Shown: positions 9,040 through 18,369 of the stretch, one piece after another
How positions within the stretch are numbered: the stretch's first letter is position 1
Layout: every line of letters starts with the position of its first letter
Origin: Oscillospiraceae bacterium
GTDB taxonomy: Bacteria; Bacillota; Clostridia; Oscillospirales; Oscillospiraceae
DNA: 46,666 nt
Assembly (NCBI GenBank): GCA_009787995.1
Contig: WQSH01000006.1
Location: 1 to 46,666, forward strand
Direction of reading: 5' to 3'
The notes under the pieces: model-generated
What the model was told of the DNA's origin: nothing
The model's input: the letters and a program-made list of their open reading frames with translations, nothing else
The model's database searches: none
Translations under genes and position numbers: made by a program

Positions 9040-10397
9040 AATACTACTTCTCCTATAGGCTCGCCATCTGCAACTCCCGTAATGCGAACTTCAAAAAATT
9101 CGTTGGGCATTACCCCATCGCCAAAAACCGTGATATACCCATCCACATCCGGCGACTCGGCAAAGCTCCTTCCATAATAGCGGCCATCTTCGCAGCCCTC
9201 TACAAGAACAGTTTCAATGTTGCCTATGCGGCTTTCGTTAAATTCGTCGATAATGCGCATCTGAATATCCGCCAGCATCTCAGCTCGCTCCACTGCGACA
9301 TCGGGCCCGGGCCGCTGCATTTGCGCTGCCGCCGTACCCTCCTCCGGCGAGTATGGAAAGATGCCGGCGCGCTCTATTTTTAATGATGTAAGGAATTCGC
9401 AGAGTTCCTTGAATTCCTTTTCGCTTTCCCCAGGCAATCCCGCAATGACGCTCGTCCTTATTACCACTCCCGGAATCCTATCCCTAATGCGGCTGATTAG
9501 CGTACGCACTTCCTTTCCGGTGCCTCGGCGGTTCATCTTCTTTAAAACACTATCGCTTATATGCTGAATCGGGATATCAATATACTTGAGAACCTTGTCG
9601 TTTTGGGCTATTGCTTCAATAATCTCATCATTTGTTTCGTCCGGGTAAAGGTAGTGCAGGCGTATCCATCTTAGCGGCTCTATTTTGCATAATTCCGTCA
9701 ATAATTCCGGCAGTCGCTGTTTTCCATATAAGTCTAGCCCGTATCTTGTCGAGTCTTGAGCAACTAGTATCAATTCCTTTGCACCGCGCCCAGCCAGCTC
9801 TTGCGCCTCTTCCAAAATGTTTTCCATGGGGCGGCTCCGGAACTTCCCCCTTATAGCCGGAATTATGCAAAACGAACAGTGGTTGTCGCAGCCCTCCGCA
9901 ATTTTGATGTATGCCCAAGATTTGGACGTCGTTATGACCCTCTTGGCTTCGCTGATTGGTGAGTCAATGTCTCCAAACCTCGAATGCTTTTCTTCGCTGT
10001 TCAAAACTGCGCCGATTGCGTCAACTATCTCATCAAAGCTGCCGACGCCTACCACGCCATCAATTTCAGGCAACTCCGCCATGATTTCGCCTTTGTATCT
10101 TTCAGCGAGGCAGCCGGTTACAACGAGTTTCCCAATCTGCCCGTTGTCGCGCGCGCGGCCCAGCTCTAAAATCGCCTCGATCGCCTCCATCTTTGCGCTT
10201 TCAATAAAGCCGCAGGTGTTGATGATGACAGCATCTGCCCCGATTGTCTCCCCAGTTACTTCATAACCTGCTTCCTTTAGCAAATACATCATTTGCTCAG
10301 TGTTCACAAGGTTTTTTGCACACCCCAGCGATATGATCCCGATTGTCGCGGTTTTGTCTCCATGTTTCACGGTCAGCGCTCCCTGTTTTACAATCAT
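9036..10397 (-). CDS. rimO: Ribosomal protein S12 methylthiotransferase RimO
   Basis: A radical-SAM enzyme of 453 residues that adds a methylthio group to the conserved Asp of ribosomal protein S12. The N-terminal MTTase domain has its three cysteines in SLGCAKNLVNTE, NTCGF and TGCLAERY, binding one 4Fe-4S cluster. The radical-SAM cluster motif is CDNHCSFC (Cx3Cx2C). A TRAM-like C-terminal segment ends the protein. The N-terminal wording (SLGCAKN, NTCGFI) favours RimO over the related tRNA enzyme MiaB. Its start overlaps the recX stop by one base (TAATG), and its stop overlaps the pgsA start. Confidence 0.95.
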   Translation of the reverse strand: MIVKQGALTVKHGDKTATIGIISLGCAKNLVNTEQMMYLLKEAGYEVTGETIGADAVIINTCGFIESAKMEAIEAILELGRARDNGQIGKLVVTGCLAERYKGEIMAELPEIDGVVGVGSFDEIVDAIGAVLNSEEKHSRFGDIDSPISEAKRVITTSKSWAYIKIAEGCDNHCSFCIIPAIRGKFRSRPMENILEEAQELAGRGAKELILVAQDSTRYGLDLYGKQRLPELLTELCKIEPLRWIRLHYLYPDETNDEIIEAIAQNDKVLKYIDIPIQHISDSVLKKMNRRGTGKEVRTLISRIRDRIPGVVIRTSVIAGLPGESEKEFKELCEFLTSLKIERAGIFPYSPEEGTAAAQMQRPGPDVAVERAEMLADIQMRIIDEFNESRIGNIETVLVEGCEDGRYYGRSFAESPDVDGYITVFGDGVMPNEFFEVRITGVADGEPIGEVVL

Positions 10398-10897
10398 TAG
10401 TCCATCATGTCAAATTCTTCTGTATTTTCAAGCTTCTCTAGGTACCTCGCTACTGCCAGCCGAGCATTTTCGTAGCCAAATCCCCTTCTGCACAATGCGT
10501 CAGCCGCTCGTCGAATGTCGTCTTTATCTGTGCTGCCCCTGAGCTTCTTGTTCAAATATTGCACTGCTGCACCATCCATCGCTGTATCTTTGATTGCAGC
10601 AAGCGCATCGTCTCGGAGCTCCCGAGGTATGCCCCGTTTATAAAGCTCATCCTTGATGCGGGAGGGCCCATATCCTTTTGCGGAGTAATGGCGGCAAATC
10701 GCTCCGGCAAACTCGGTATCGTTCACTGCGCCTATCTTCTCGAGCCACCTGACCGCCTCTCCTGCGTTTTCCTCAGGCTCACCTTTCTGAATAAGGCGCT
10801 TTTCCATCTCCTTTGCCGACATTTGGCGGTTTCCCAAGATCTTAAGTGCCCTCTGCTTTGTCGATTCCAGCGTCTTTCCGCCGTTTGATTCAAGCAT
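10397..10897 (-). CDS. recX: Regulatory protein RecX
   Basis: A 166-residue, largely helical protein with the three-helix RecX repeats: a first unit around SAKEMEKRLIQKG, a central one with FAGAICRHYSAKGYGPSRIKDEL and a last one ending in the GFGYENAR stretch. RecX binds inside the RecA filament groove and limits recombinase activity. It sits 8 bases after the recA stop, the usual arrangement for co-expression with its target, and overlaps rimO by one base. Length is within the normal range. Confidence 0.93.
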   Translation of the reverse strand: MLESNGGKTLESTKQRALKILGNRQMSAKEMEKRLIQKGEPEENAGEAVRWLEKIGAVNDTEFAGAICRHYSAKGYGPSRIKDELYKRGIPRELRDDALAAIKDTAMDGAAVQYLNKKLRGSTDKDDIRRAADALCRRGFGYENARLAVARYLEKLENTEEFDMMD

Positions 10898-10905
10898 TTC
10901 GACTA

Positions 10906-12000
10906 CTAACCCTCAAAGTCTTCGGCATCTATATCCACTGCTCGCCCTGCGGCTTTTGCCGCGGCTTTTTCCTGTGGGGACATCAGCTTTTGCGAATCGC
11001 GGCGGATGTTCTCTTCCAGCTCGTCTGCAACCTCGGGATTTTCCCTTAAGTATTCTTTGACATTGTCGCGCCCTTGAAACCGCATTTCCCCTACTGTGTA
11101 CCAGGCGCCGCCTTTTTCGATTAGACCAAGCCTAACACCAAGGTCAATCAGTTCCCCATACTTTGAGATTCCCTCTCCAAACATGATGTCAAATTCTGCC
11201 TCACGAAATGGCGGAGCTACTTTGTTCTTTACTATTTTGGCCCTTGTGCGGTTTCCCACATGCTCCGAACCCACTTTTATATATTCAGAACGCCTAACAT
11301 CAATTCGGACGCTGGCAAAATACTTTAGCGCCCGCCCGCCCGGGGTCGTTTCTGGATTGCCATAAGAAACGCCAATTTTCTCGCGCAGTTGGTTAATGAA
11401 GATAACTACGCAGTTAGTTTTTGAAATCGATCCGGCAAGCTTGCGCAGAGCCTGTGACATTAGCCTAGCCACAACTCCCACGCTTGCGTCGCCGATTTCA
11501 CCTTCGACTTCCGAGCGCGGCACCAGCGCTGCGACAGAGTCCACGACCACAACATCAACTGCACCGGAGCGCACAAGAAGCTCCGTAATGGCAAGGGCGT
11601 CATCACCCATGTCCGGCTGCGATATCAGCAGGTTTTCTATGTCCACGCCCAAAGCTCGCGCATAGGCAGGCTCCAGCGCATGTTCAGCATCAATGAATGC
11701 CGCCTCTCCGCCTGCTTTCTGGGCCTGAGCGATTATATGCAAGGCAAGCGTGGTTTTACCCGAGGATTCCGGGCCGAAAATTTCAATTATCCTGCCCTTA
11801 GGCACACCACCGATGCCCAAGGCGAAGTCAAGCGAAATGGAGCCCGTAGATACAGCATCAACATTCACTGCCTGCCTATCCCCCAGGCGCATGATTGACC
11901 CCTTTCCGTGATTTTTTTCGATTTGCGAGAGCGCAGTTTCCAGCGCCTTTTTCTTGTCATCCGCCGGCACCGCAGGAACATATTTCTTCTTCTCAGCCAT
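10906..12000 (-). CDS. recA: Recombinase RecA
   Basis: A 364-residue strand-exchange ATPase for homologous recombination and the SOS response. Walker A is GPESSGKT (residues 76-83); the MAW motif, Walker B region ([12 protein letters not shown]), L1/L2 loops and the conserved [22 protein letters not shown] block are all present. The start at 12000 (MAEKKK) has GGGAGG about 7 bases upstream and gives the normal N-terminus; an in-frame start 15 codons earlier lacks support. I looked for a Gram-positive LexA box (CGAAC-N4-GTTCG) in the 97-base gap to prmC and saw none. Confidence 0.98.
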   Translation of the reverse strand: MAEKKKYVPAVPADDKKKALETALSQIEKNHGKGSIMRLGDRQAVNVDAVSTGSISLDFALGIGGVPKGRIIEIFGPESSGKTTLALHIIAQAQKAGGEAAFIDAEHALEPAYARALGVDIENLLISQPDMGDDALAITELLVRSGAVDVVVVDSVAALVPRSEVEGEIGDASVGVVARLMSQALRKLAGSISKTNCVVIFINQLREKIGVSYGNPETTPGGRALKYFASVRIDVRRSEYIKVGSEHVGNRTRAKIVKNKVAPPFREAEFDIMFGEGISKYGELIDLGVRLGLIEKGGAWYTVGEMRFQGRDNVKEYLRENPEVADELEENIRRDSQKLMSPQEKAAAKAAGRAVDIDAEDFEG

Positions 12001-12097
12001 GGTGAGGCCCTCCCTATTCTGAATTAAATGTGAAATCGCTAACAAATTCCCTAAGCCCCGCTAGCGACTGAACACCGCCCTAACCCTTAATCCTTGA

Positions 12098-12958
12098 TTA
12101 CTTGAGCGTTCCGACCACTACTCTTTCTATACCGCCTGTGTCAGTGTGAATCTTTATATCCTTATATCCGCTATCACTCATAATTTCACCAACGGTACCT
12201 GCTTGTCCAATGCCGCACTCCACTGCCAGATTGCCCTCAGGCTTGAGAAGCACCGACCAGTTCGAAGCTATGGCGCGGATGAAATACAGCCCATCCGGGC
12301 CCCCATCGAGTGCGCTGTGAGGCTCGAAATCCCGAACCGAGGGGTCTAGCCCCCGAATATCGTGCGTCGGTATATATGGCGGGTTGCTTACCACTACGTC
12401 AAACCTGCCAAGCAGCGCAGGGGGCGGCTCTAGCACATCAAGCTCTATCGCGGTCGTCTGACGGCTTAATCCGCTCTTTAGCATATTTTGTCTGCAAACT
12501 GCCAATGCCTGCTCCGAAAAATCCGCAAGAACTATCCGGCAATTAGGCACATTCGCTGCTATTGCAAGCCCTACACAACCACATCCCGAACAAAGATCAA
12601 GCAAGCGCACCTGCCACCCTCGTTTCTTCATTAACTGTATCGAAACCTCTGCAAGCAACTCTGTGTCAGTTCGGGGAATCAGTACAGATTGGTTGACCGC
12701 CATAGGCAGTCCATAGAACTCCCACTCTCCCACTATGTATGCAACCGGCTCCCCGCCCAGCCTCCGCTCGACCATCTCTGTGACGGAGCGCTCGATAGTG
12801 GGGTCACTGACATAGAGCCTGCTTGACGATAGGTACTCCTCCCTAGTCTTGCCCGACGCATGTCCAACAATCAGCCTAGCCTCCAGATCATGGGCTGAAA
12901 TACCCGCAGCGCGCAGCTGACGCCTCGCATTTAAAAAGATATCGTTATATGTTTTCAT
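12098..12958 (-). CDS. prmC: Peptide chain release factor N5-glutamine methyltransferase PrmC
   Basis: A 286-residue class I methyltransferase that methylates the Gln of the GGQ motif in release factors. The small N-terminal helical domain is followed by VLIPRTDTELL, the SAM-binding loop LDLCSGCGCVGLAIA, and the catalytic NPPYIP motif after VVVSN. Its usual partner prfA is not next to it; instead it follows the DUF1385 gene by 6 bases, which is part of the common Firmicutes order DUF1385-prmC-prfA. Start ATG at 12958. Confidence 0.95.
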   Translation of the reverse strand: MKTYNDIFLNARRQLRAAGISAHDLEARLIVGHASGKTREEYLSSSRLYVSDPTIERSVTEMVERRLGGEPVAYIVGEWEFYGLPMAVNQSVLIPRTDTELLAEVSIQLMKKRGWQVRLLDLCSGCGCVGLAIAANVPNCRIVLADFSEQALAVCRQNMLKSGLSRQTTAIELDVLEPPPALLGRFDVVVSNPPYIPTHDIRGLDPSVRDFEPHSALDGGPDGLYFIRAIASNWSVLLKPEGNLAVECGIGQAGTVGEIMSDSGYKDIKIHTDTGGIERVVVGTLK

Positions 12959-12964
12959 AAAATA

Positions 12965-13921
12965 CTACCATGCCGCTTCTTCTGCATCTTCGGGAATTAC
13001 CAGATTCATTGCTTCGATCGCTACTTCGGCCATCCCTTCGTCCGGCTCGCGCGTCGTCAGCCTTTGCAGTGCCTTCCCAGGCGCGGATATTATTCTTGTA
13101 AAAATATTATCATATCGCCCGGCCAATTTAATAATTTCATAGCTTATCGATACAACGATTGGCAATAAAAGCAGACGGAAGGCCATACGTAACCAGAGAT
13201 TGTCCCATGTTGTAAAAGAGAATACCAGTATACTTACAATCATCACTATAAACATAAAGCTCGTCCCGCAGCGGGGGTGCCGACTAGACTCCTTCATGAC
13301 ATTCTCGACCGTGAGGGGCAGCCCCTTCTCGTAGCATGCAATAGCCTTGTGTTCAGCTCCATGGTAGGCCCAAACCCGCTCTATGTGGCTGATGCGCGAG
13401 GTAAGCCCTATATATGAGACGAATATCACAATCCGCAAAGCCCCTTCTGCAAGGTTCCTCAAAATCCTATTGTCGATGGCGCCCGTCAAAAATCCCGCCA
13501 AAAATGTCGGCAGCAGGATGAATAGCCCTATGGATAATGCGATGCCCAGCACTACCGAAAACGTAATCAACGCTTTTTCTGCTTTTTCGCTGCCAAATTT
13601 CCGCTCAACCCACGCCTCGAACCGGGAGGGTTCTTCCTGCTCCTCCTCAGGCATCTGGTCGGCAGAAAACATTAGCGCCCGCACCCCAATGGACATAGAG
13701 TTTGCAAAATTGACAACCCCTCTAATGAAATACCAGCCAACAGCCGGATATTTGTCCTTGAGCAGTTTTAGTTCCTCCACCTTCGTAACGAGCCCATCCT
13801 CGGTCCTTACAACGATGGCTTGCTTTTTTGGCCCGCGCATCATGATACCCTCAATCAATGCTTGGCCGCCAATCGAGGTGCGAATTTCCTTGTTTTCCTT
13901 ACTTTTTTGTTTCTCGTCCAT
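12965..13921 (-). CDS. DUF1385 family membrane protein
   Basis: A protein of 318 residues from the start at 13921. The family has no established biochemical function. The N-terminal soluble part has TSIGGQALIEGIMMRGP, the family's most conserved block. It is followed by several hydrophobic segments, around VVLGIALSIGLFILLPTFLAG, LRIVIFVSYIGLTS, SFMFIVMIVSILVFSFT and the LLLLPIVVSISYEI stretch. Between them lie WAYHGAEHKAIACYE and RHPRCGTSF, whose His, Glu and Cys residues look like a metal or active site. It sits directly before prmC, a conserved pairing in Firmicutes. The start gives normal family length; the nearest AAAGG is rather far upstream (about 13 bases), so the exact start is less sure. 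Confidence 0.88.
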   Translation of the reverse strand: MDEKQKSKENKEIRTSIGGQALIEGIMMRGPKKQAIVVRTEDGLVTKVEELKLLKDKYPAVGWYFIRGVVNFANSMSIGVRALMFSADQMPEEEQEEPSRFEAWVERKFGSEKAEKALITFSVVLGIALSIGLFILLPTFLAGFLTGAIDNRILRNLAEGALRIVIFVSYIGLTSRISHIERVWAYHGAEHKAIACYEKGLPLTVENVMKESSRHPRCGTSFMFIVMIVSILVFSFTTWDNLWLRMAFRLLLLPIVVSISYEIIKLAGRYDNIFTRIISAPGKALQRLTTREPDEGMAEVAIEAMNLVIPEDAEEAAW

Positions 13922-13979
13922 GCAGTATAACTTACCTTTCAATCGTCCCCTAATCCTTCGGGCTGCTACAAGCCCCCCA

Positions 13980-15440
13980 TCAATACAGCTCCGAAGCAAC
14001 CGCCTCATTGCTGATAGGGAGCAGAATAGTAACTTGGAAGCCACCATCGTGCACATTTGCCAACTCCATGCTTCCGCCGTGGTACTTTATGATTTCTTCG
14101 CAGACCGCAAGCCCGATTCCGCTGCCCCTGTCTTTGGAATTGCTGCCCTTGTAGAATTTCATCCTGATATTATCAAGCTCGTCTTCCAGCGCGCCGGGAC
14201 CGTAATCGCGGATGATTATGCAAACATGGTCTCCGACCTGGACTATTGAAACATCAATCCTCTTGCCTTCGCGCCCATACTTGGCGGCATTGTCAAACAG
14301 GTTTAGGAACACTTGCTTGAGCCTGTTCGGGTCGCCGGGGATAAGGGTGGACTCGTCAATCTCGGCATCATATATAAACTCAAGCTCGTCTTGGTGCAGC
14401 AGCTCCCTGAAAGTGAATATTGCGTCCTCAAGCTCCGCCGCTATATCTATCTGCTCAATGTTGAGCGTAAACCGCCCATCCTCCATTCGCGTAAACTCAA
14501 GCAGCTCCTCAACCATTTTTGTAAGGCGCCGAGCCTCCTTGAGCATTATGGCTATGCCGCGCTTAGACTCCTCGTCAAGATTCTCATTGTAGACAAGCGT
14601 TTCGCCCCACCCGGTTATCGCTGTCAAGGGCGTCCGCAGCTCGTGCGATACAGAGGAGATAAACTCTGTCTGAATCTTCTCTGTCTGTGCGATTTTAAAC
14701 GACATCTCATTGATTGAGTTGACCATCTCCCCAATCTCGTCCCGGTAGCTATTGTTCATTTGCACACCATAGCTGCCTTCGGCAATCCGTTTCGACACTT
14801 TAGTGATTTCGCTCACCGGCGTTATAACCGAGCGGATAAAAACTATGTTTACAAAAAAGACCATCAGCAGCAAAAAGAAGCCGATTCCAATCGCAGCCAG
14901 CACATTCAGCAGCACTTGCCTGTCCACAAGCCTGAGGCTTGTAACATATCTCATCACACCGATTACTTCCCCATCAACGAATATCATCGGTGCGGAAGCC
15001 GCCATTATGCGCTCTCCGGTCGCAGAGGGCCTACCCACCCAAGTGGATATCTGCCGAGTTTCGATTGCCGTTGATATGTCGGGGGTGTTTGGCGAGGTGC
15101 CCGACGCTATCGTCAGTGTGGATATTAGTATGCTTCCCTCCGTATCAAGGAACTGAAGCTCAATTCTGTCCGCTTCTCTAAATGTCTCCGTGTACCTGTA
15201 AGCGGCATTATAAAATTCGGTGTACGACCTCGCAACATAGTTTGCAAAAAAGTCCGTCGCCGTTCTGGCCTTCGCCTCGAGCCCCGTCCTCACGGTGGCG
15301 TGATAGTAGTTATGTATGATTGCGGAGAATAGAGCAACTGCCACGATTACTACCACCAATGCAATGAGCATCGTGCCTCTGAGCCAACGCTGCTTCAGCC
15401 CTGTCAATAAACTTGATAAAACGCTTGTCAAGTTCTCCAC
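13980..15440 (-). CDS. Membrane sensor histidine kinase (HAMP-HisKA-HATPase)
   Basis: A 486-residue two-component sensor. TM1 is at about 24-43, an extracytoplasmic sensor region of about 135 residues follows, and TM2 is at about 178-200. HAMP is about 203-252; HisKA has the phosphorylated His266 in SSVSHELRTPLTA. HATPase has the N box NLFDNAAKYG, DYGPGA and GSGIGLAVCEEI. It is the partner of the response regulator 92 bases upstream. The start is uncertain: the frame opens just after a TGA, GTG 15440 has no well-spaced Shine-Dalgarno site, and an ATG 23 codons later would begin at TM1. The signal is unknown; the neighbouring lipoprotein may take part in sensing. Confidence 0.92.
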   Translation of the reverse strand: MENLTSVLSSLLTGLKQRWLRGTMLIALVVVIVAVALFSAIIHNYYHATVRTGLEAKARTATDFFANYVARSYTEFYNAAYRYTETFREADRIELQFLDTEGSILISTLTIASGTSPNTPDISTAIETRQISTWVGRPSATGERIMAASAPMIFVDGEVIGVMRYVTSLRLVDRQVLLNVLAAIGIGFFLLLMVFFVNIVFIRSVITPVSEITKVSKRIAEGSYGVQMNNSYRDEIGEMVNSINEMSFKIAQTEKIQTEFISSVSHELRTPLTAITGWGETLVYNENLDEESKRGIAIMLKEARRLTKMVEELLEFTRMEDGRFTLNIEQIDIAAELEDAIFTFRELLHQDELEFIYDAEIDESTLIPGDPNRLKQVFLNLFDNAAKYGREGKRIDVSIVQVGDHVCIIIRDYGPGALEDELDNIRMKFYKGSNSKDRGSGIGLAVCEEIIKYHGGSMELANVHDGGFQVTILLPISNEAVASELY

Positions 15441-15532
15441 ACCTCATCATCTGTTCATATGCCTCAAACAAGGGTTCTCCGCACACCACTTGCTGCCGCA
15501 AGGCTTTCAATCTCTTAGTCAAAGCGCTCCAG

Positions 15533-16225
15533 TCAAACTCCCCATTTGTACCCATAACCCCACACGGTCGTTATGTAGGTTGGATTAGTCGGGTCGTCCT
15601 CAATTTTAATGCGCAGCCGCCTTATATTGACATCCGCTATTTTCAGCTCCCCGAAATAGTCGCGCCCCCATACGGTGTTTAGTATGTCCTCGCGCGAAAG
15701 CGCTTTGCCGGGGTTATCCATAAACATTTTCATAATTGAATATTCAACCTGAGTGAGCTTTATACGCACAGCATCTTTCTCGAGCGTCCTGTTTCTTGTA
15801 TTAAGCCTGAACGGACCTTGGATAATTTCCCCTGTCTCTGCAACTCCGGCGGCGCCCGTCCTCCTGAAGAGCGCATCAATGCGGGCTGTCAGCTCTGCCG
15901 GAGAAAAAGGCTTTGTGACATAATCGTCAGCGCCTGTCATGAGCCCGGTGACTTTATCCATTTCCTGCGTCCTTGCTGTCAGCATGATTATTCCTATATG
16001 CGGGTCTGCTGCCCTGATTTTTCGGCAAACTTCAAACCCATCTGTATCGGGCAGCATTATGTCCAATATCGCCACTTTTATATCAGGGTGAATCCGCAAC
16101 TGCTCAAAAGCCTCAGCACCCGTTCCGGCTTCTATGACCTCATAGCCCGCACGGTTGAGGTTTATCACCACAAAACTGCGGATGCTGGTCTCGTCTTCGA
16201 GTACAAGAATCTTCTTCATATCCAA
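15533..16225 (-). CDS. OmpR/PhoB-family response regulator
   Basis: A 230-residue DNA-binding regulator. The receiver domain (3-118) has the acidic pair Glu10/Asp11, phosphoacceptor Asp55 in VAILDIMLPDTDG, Thr in MLTAR and Lys in TKPF. The C-terminal winged-helix domain (about 133-228) ends with the family signature IRRLRIKIEDDPTNPTYI and VWGYGYKW. It lies between the lipoprotein (22 bases upstream) and the histidine kinase, so the three are probably one operon. The TTG start at 16225 has AAAGGA 6 bases upstream; an in-frame ATG two codons later is equally possible. Confidence 0.94.
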   Translation of the reverse strand: MDMKKILVLEDETSIRSFVVINLNRAGYEVIEAGTGAEAFEQLRIHPDIKVAILDIMLPDTDGFEVCRKIRAADPHIGIIMLTARTQEMDKVTGLMTGADDYVTKPFSPAELTARIDALFRRTGAAGVAETGEIIQGPFRLNTRNRTLEKDAVRIKLTQVEYSIMKMFMDNPGKALSREDILNTVWGRDYFGELKIADVNIRRLRIKIEDDPTNPTYITTVWGYGYKWGV

Positions 16226-16246
16226 AATTAATCCTTTCGTATTGGT

Positions 16247-17593
16247 TCAAAATGTACCGGCGAGCCAGTCGGAGAAGATAAGCCTGAAGTTTTCGATTAC
16301 GACCGCTTCGTTGAGTGTCAGCCCAAAATTGTCAGGCGGCACGAGCAGCTCAAATGCATATACAGAAGTCCCTTCTGAAAGCAGCCTCACCCTGCCGGGC
16401 AGTCTCGAGCGCTCTTCCCTAGCCTCACCTGTAAGCCTATAGACATTCAGGAAGTCTTCAAATGGGCCATATTCTCCTGCAATGTAAGAGAATACAACTG
16501 TCCTCTCGCCGGTGACGATATCCTCCCTGCGAACAGAAACCCTGCCTCGCCAGTCGAGAGGGAGGATAAGGAACCACTCGTCAGTAGGGTTGTGGAAGGT
16601 CGTGAGCGCAAGGCGACTGTCCCCGCGGCTATTGAAGGAGTACCAATCCATCGCATAATACGCTGTTTCCGTTTGTGCCCTAAGCCGCCTTGGAACCGGC
16701 ACCTTGATAGTTCCGTCTCCGCCTATATCCGAGCTGAGTATGCGCCGCTGTCTGACTGTCGCGTCACTGACCCCAGTTGACTCGCTAAGGGAAATGTTCG
16801 TAACGACCCCATTTTGCATTGCAATTATATCCGTCACAAAAGCGCCTTCGTCAAACCTGCCTTCGCTTTCAATGAAAATGGCAGGGCTGCCATCGAGCAA
16901 CGTCCCCCGCATCACTCGCAATATCGACTCGATGCCGATTGAGAGCCGGACTACAGAGGTTATAACTTCCATATAAGGCGTGAGTGTGAAGACCTTAGCT
17001 GCGGCACTGCTTTCAAATGTGGGAAGCCTGACCGCAATTATGTCGTCGTTTGAGTCCCCGTTTATGTCAAATACCGTGATTCCTTCATATTCGGCGCTTT
17101 GAAGCAGCACAGGATAGAAATCAACAATCGCATATATCTCCATATGCTTGAGCGCATCTCCCAACTGCCACCCGACGATAACCTCCATAACCCCATCGCC
17201 GTCCATATCCACATACCTGATGCTCTCTATAGCCGTCCCAGCGCCTTCAATCACCATAGCAACTGAATAGTCGCCGTCCACCATCTCAAAAAAATAGATT
17301 TTAAGGGTGCTCTCGCCCGGAATCCTAAAAAATGCGATAACCTCATTAATGCCATCCCCATTGACGTCCTTGAGCTGGACAGACTGCCTGTTCGGGCCGC
17401 TCGTGGGCGGAGCGAATTCCGCCCCGGCATTCAAAACCGCATTGATGTGCCCCTGCAACCTCAGGTAGTCTTCTGAAACTTGAGGCAGTCTATATAGGTC
17501 GTCCGCCGATATGCGCAGCATACAGCCGGAAAGAAAGACGGATGCTGTGGCTGCAAGCAGAATCATTACAACTTTTGCTTTATTTCCCCTCAA
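16247..17593 (-). CDS. Lipoprotein with VCBS/FG-GAP-like calcium-binding repeats
   Basis: A 448-residue exported lipoprotein: basic N-terminus, hydrophobic segment and lipobox LSGC with Cys24. Three short acidic loops resemble the calcium loops of FG-GAP/VCBS beta-propeller blades: DVNGDGINEV, DMDGDGVMEV and DINGDSNDDI. The remainder has no motif I recognise. It is the first gene of the putative operon with the response regulator and sensor kinase, so an extracellular role linked to that system is a reasonable inference. TTG at 17593 has GAGGAG about 8 bases upstream. Confidence 0.8.
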   Translation of the reverse strand: MRGNKAKVVMILLAATASVFLSGCMLRISADDLYRLPQVSEDYLRLQGHINAVLNAGAEFAPPTSGPNRQSVQLKDVNGDGINEVIAFFRIPGESTLKIYFFEMVDGDYSVAMVIEGAGTAIESIRYVDMDGDGVMEVIVGWQLGDALKHMEIYAIVDFYPVLLQSAEYEGITVFDINGDSNDDIIAVRLPTFESSAAAKVFTLTPYMEVITSVVRLSIGIESILRVMRGTLLDGSPAIFIESEGRFDEGAFVTDIIAMQNGVVTNISLSESTGVSDATVRQRRILSSDIGGDGTIKVPVPRRLRAQTETAYYAMDWYSFNSRGDSRLALTTFHNPTDEWFLILPLDWRGRVSVRREDIVTGERTVVFSYIAGEYGPFEDFLNVYRLTGEAREERSRLPGRVRLLSEGTSVYAFELLVPPDNFGLTLNEAVVIENFRLIFSDWLAGTF

Positions 17594-17746
17594 AACTTAA
17601 CTCCTCATTCAAAAAGCACAAGCGTTTGCTTGCTCTGCAATTTCGACAATATAATACCATAAATACAAGTACCCTGCTAGTATAATCTTTACATTTCGGT
17701 TATAATATTATCAAATTGTTATTTTTCTGATGAAGGCGGCAATAAT

Positions 17747-18256
17747 ATGTTGATTTTCTCTACACGCCTTGGAAGCAGGGGTGGCTCTGAAGCTGTCTAT
17801 GACCTGCTAAAATACGCATATTGGCAAAGATATGCCGGAGAATTTCCTGAAATAAAAAAAACGCCTAATGGCAAGCCATACTTCCCGGATAGGCCGGACA
17901 TACATTTTTCGCTAAGCCACACAATGTCGCACGTTATGTGCGCCATATCTGACAGGCTGGTGGGCTGCGACATAGAGGCAGCGGATCGGGAGGTCAGCAA
18001 TCGTGCGCTGAGGTTTTTCGCCTCTTCCGAAGAACAGGAAATGTTTGACCCGCTCGATCTCTGGCTTTTAAAGGAGAGCTACATCAAGCTCATCGGCGGC
18101 ACGCTCGCAACAATCAAGCAACAGCGGTTTCAAAAAGAATCGGGAAGGATAATCCCCCCCGACGCTTCTGTTTCCGCAAAGCTATATAGCATAGATGGCT
18201 GCCGCGCAGCGGTTTGCGGAATTGGCGCTATTTCGGCTTCTATCGAGCTTATTTAA
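17747..18256 (+). CDS. 4'-phosphopantetheinyl transferase, Sfp superfamily
   Basis: A 169-residue enzyme that moves the phosphopantetheine arm of CoA onto a Ser of an acyl, peptidyl or aryl carrier protein. Recognisable parts: KTPNGKPYF, the FSLSHT block, the Mg-binding GCDIE motif, and WLLKESYIKLIGG, which matches the WxxKEAxxK signature. It is shorter than Bacillus Sfp (about 224 residues). No carrier protein or synthase gene is near, so it may serve primary fatty-acid ACP. It is divergent from the lipoprotein operon across a 153-base AT-rich gap. ATG 17747 is preceded by GAAGGCGG. The only plus-strand gene between 8.5 and 33.9 kb. Confidence 0.88.
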   Translation: MLIFSTRLGSRGGSEAVYDLLKYAYWQRYAGEFPEIKKTPNGKPYFPDRPDIHFSLSHTMSHVMCAISDRLVGCDIEAADREVSNRALRFFASSEEQEMFDPLDLWLLKESYIKLIGGTLATIKQQRFQKESGRIIPPDASVSAKLYSIDGCRAAVCGIGAISASIELI

Positions 18257-18369
18257 CGCTCTTATGACTTTATTTTGCGTTCTTTTGAAAACTCTTGCAC
18301 TGCAAGCTTTTTGGCATAACAGCTCTTCTCTATCTGCTGTTTATTTTCATGCGATCCCCTTGCGCGCTT

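Noticed and set aside
10906-12097. LexA/SOS box in front of recA
   Set aside because: No CGAAC-N4-GTTCG or close variant is visible in the 97-base gap; recA may be transcribed from further upstream.
15310-15555. 81-codon minus-strand frame between the response regulator and the kinase
   Set aside because: It overlaps both genes in another frame, has no ribosome site and no recognisable protein character; a shadow of the real genes.
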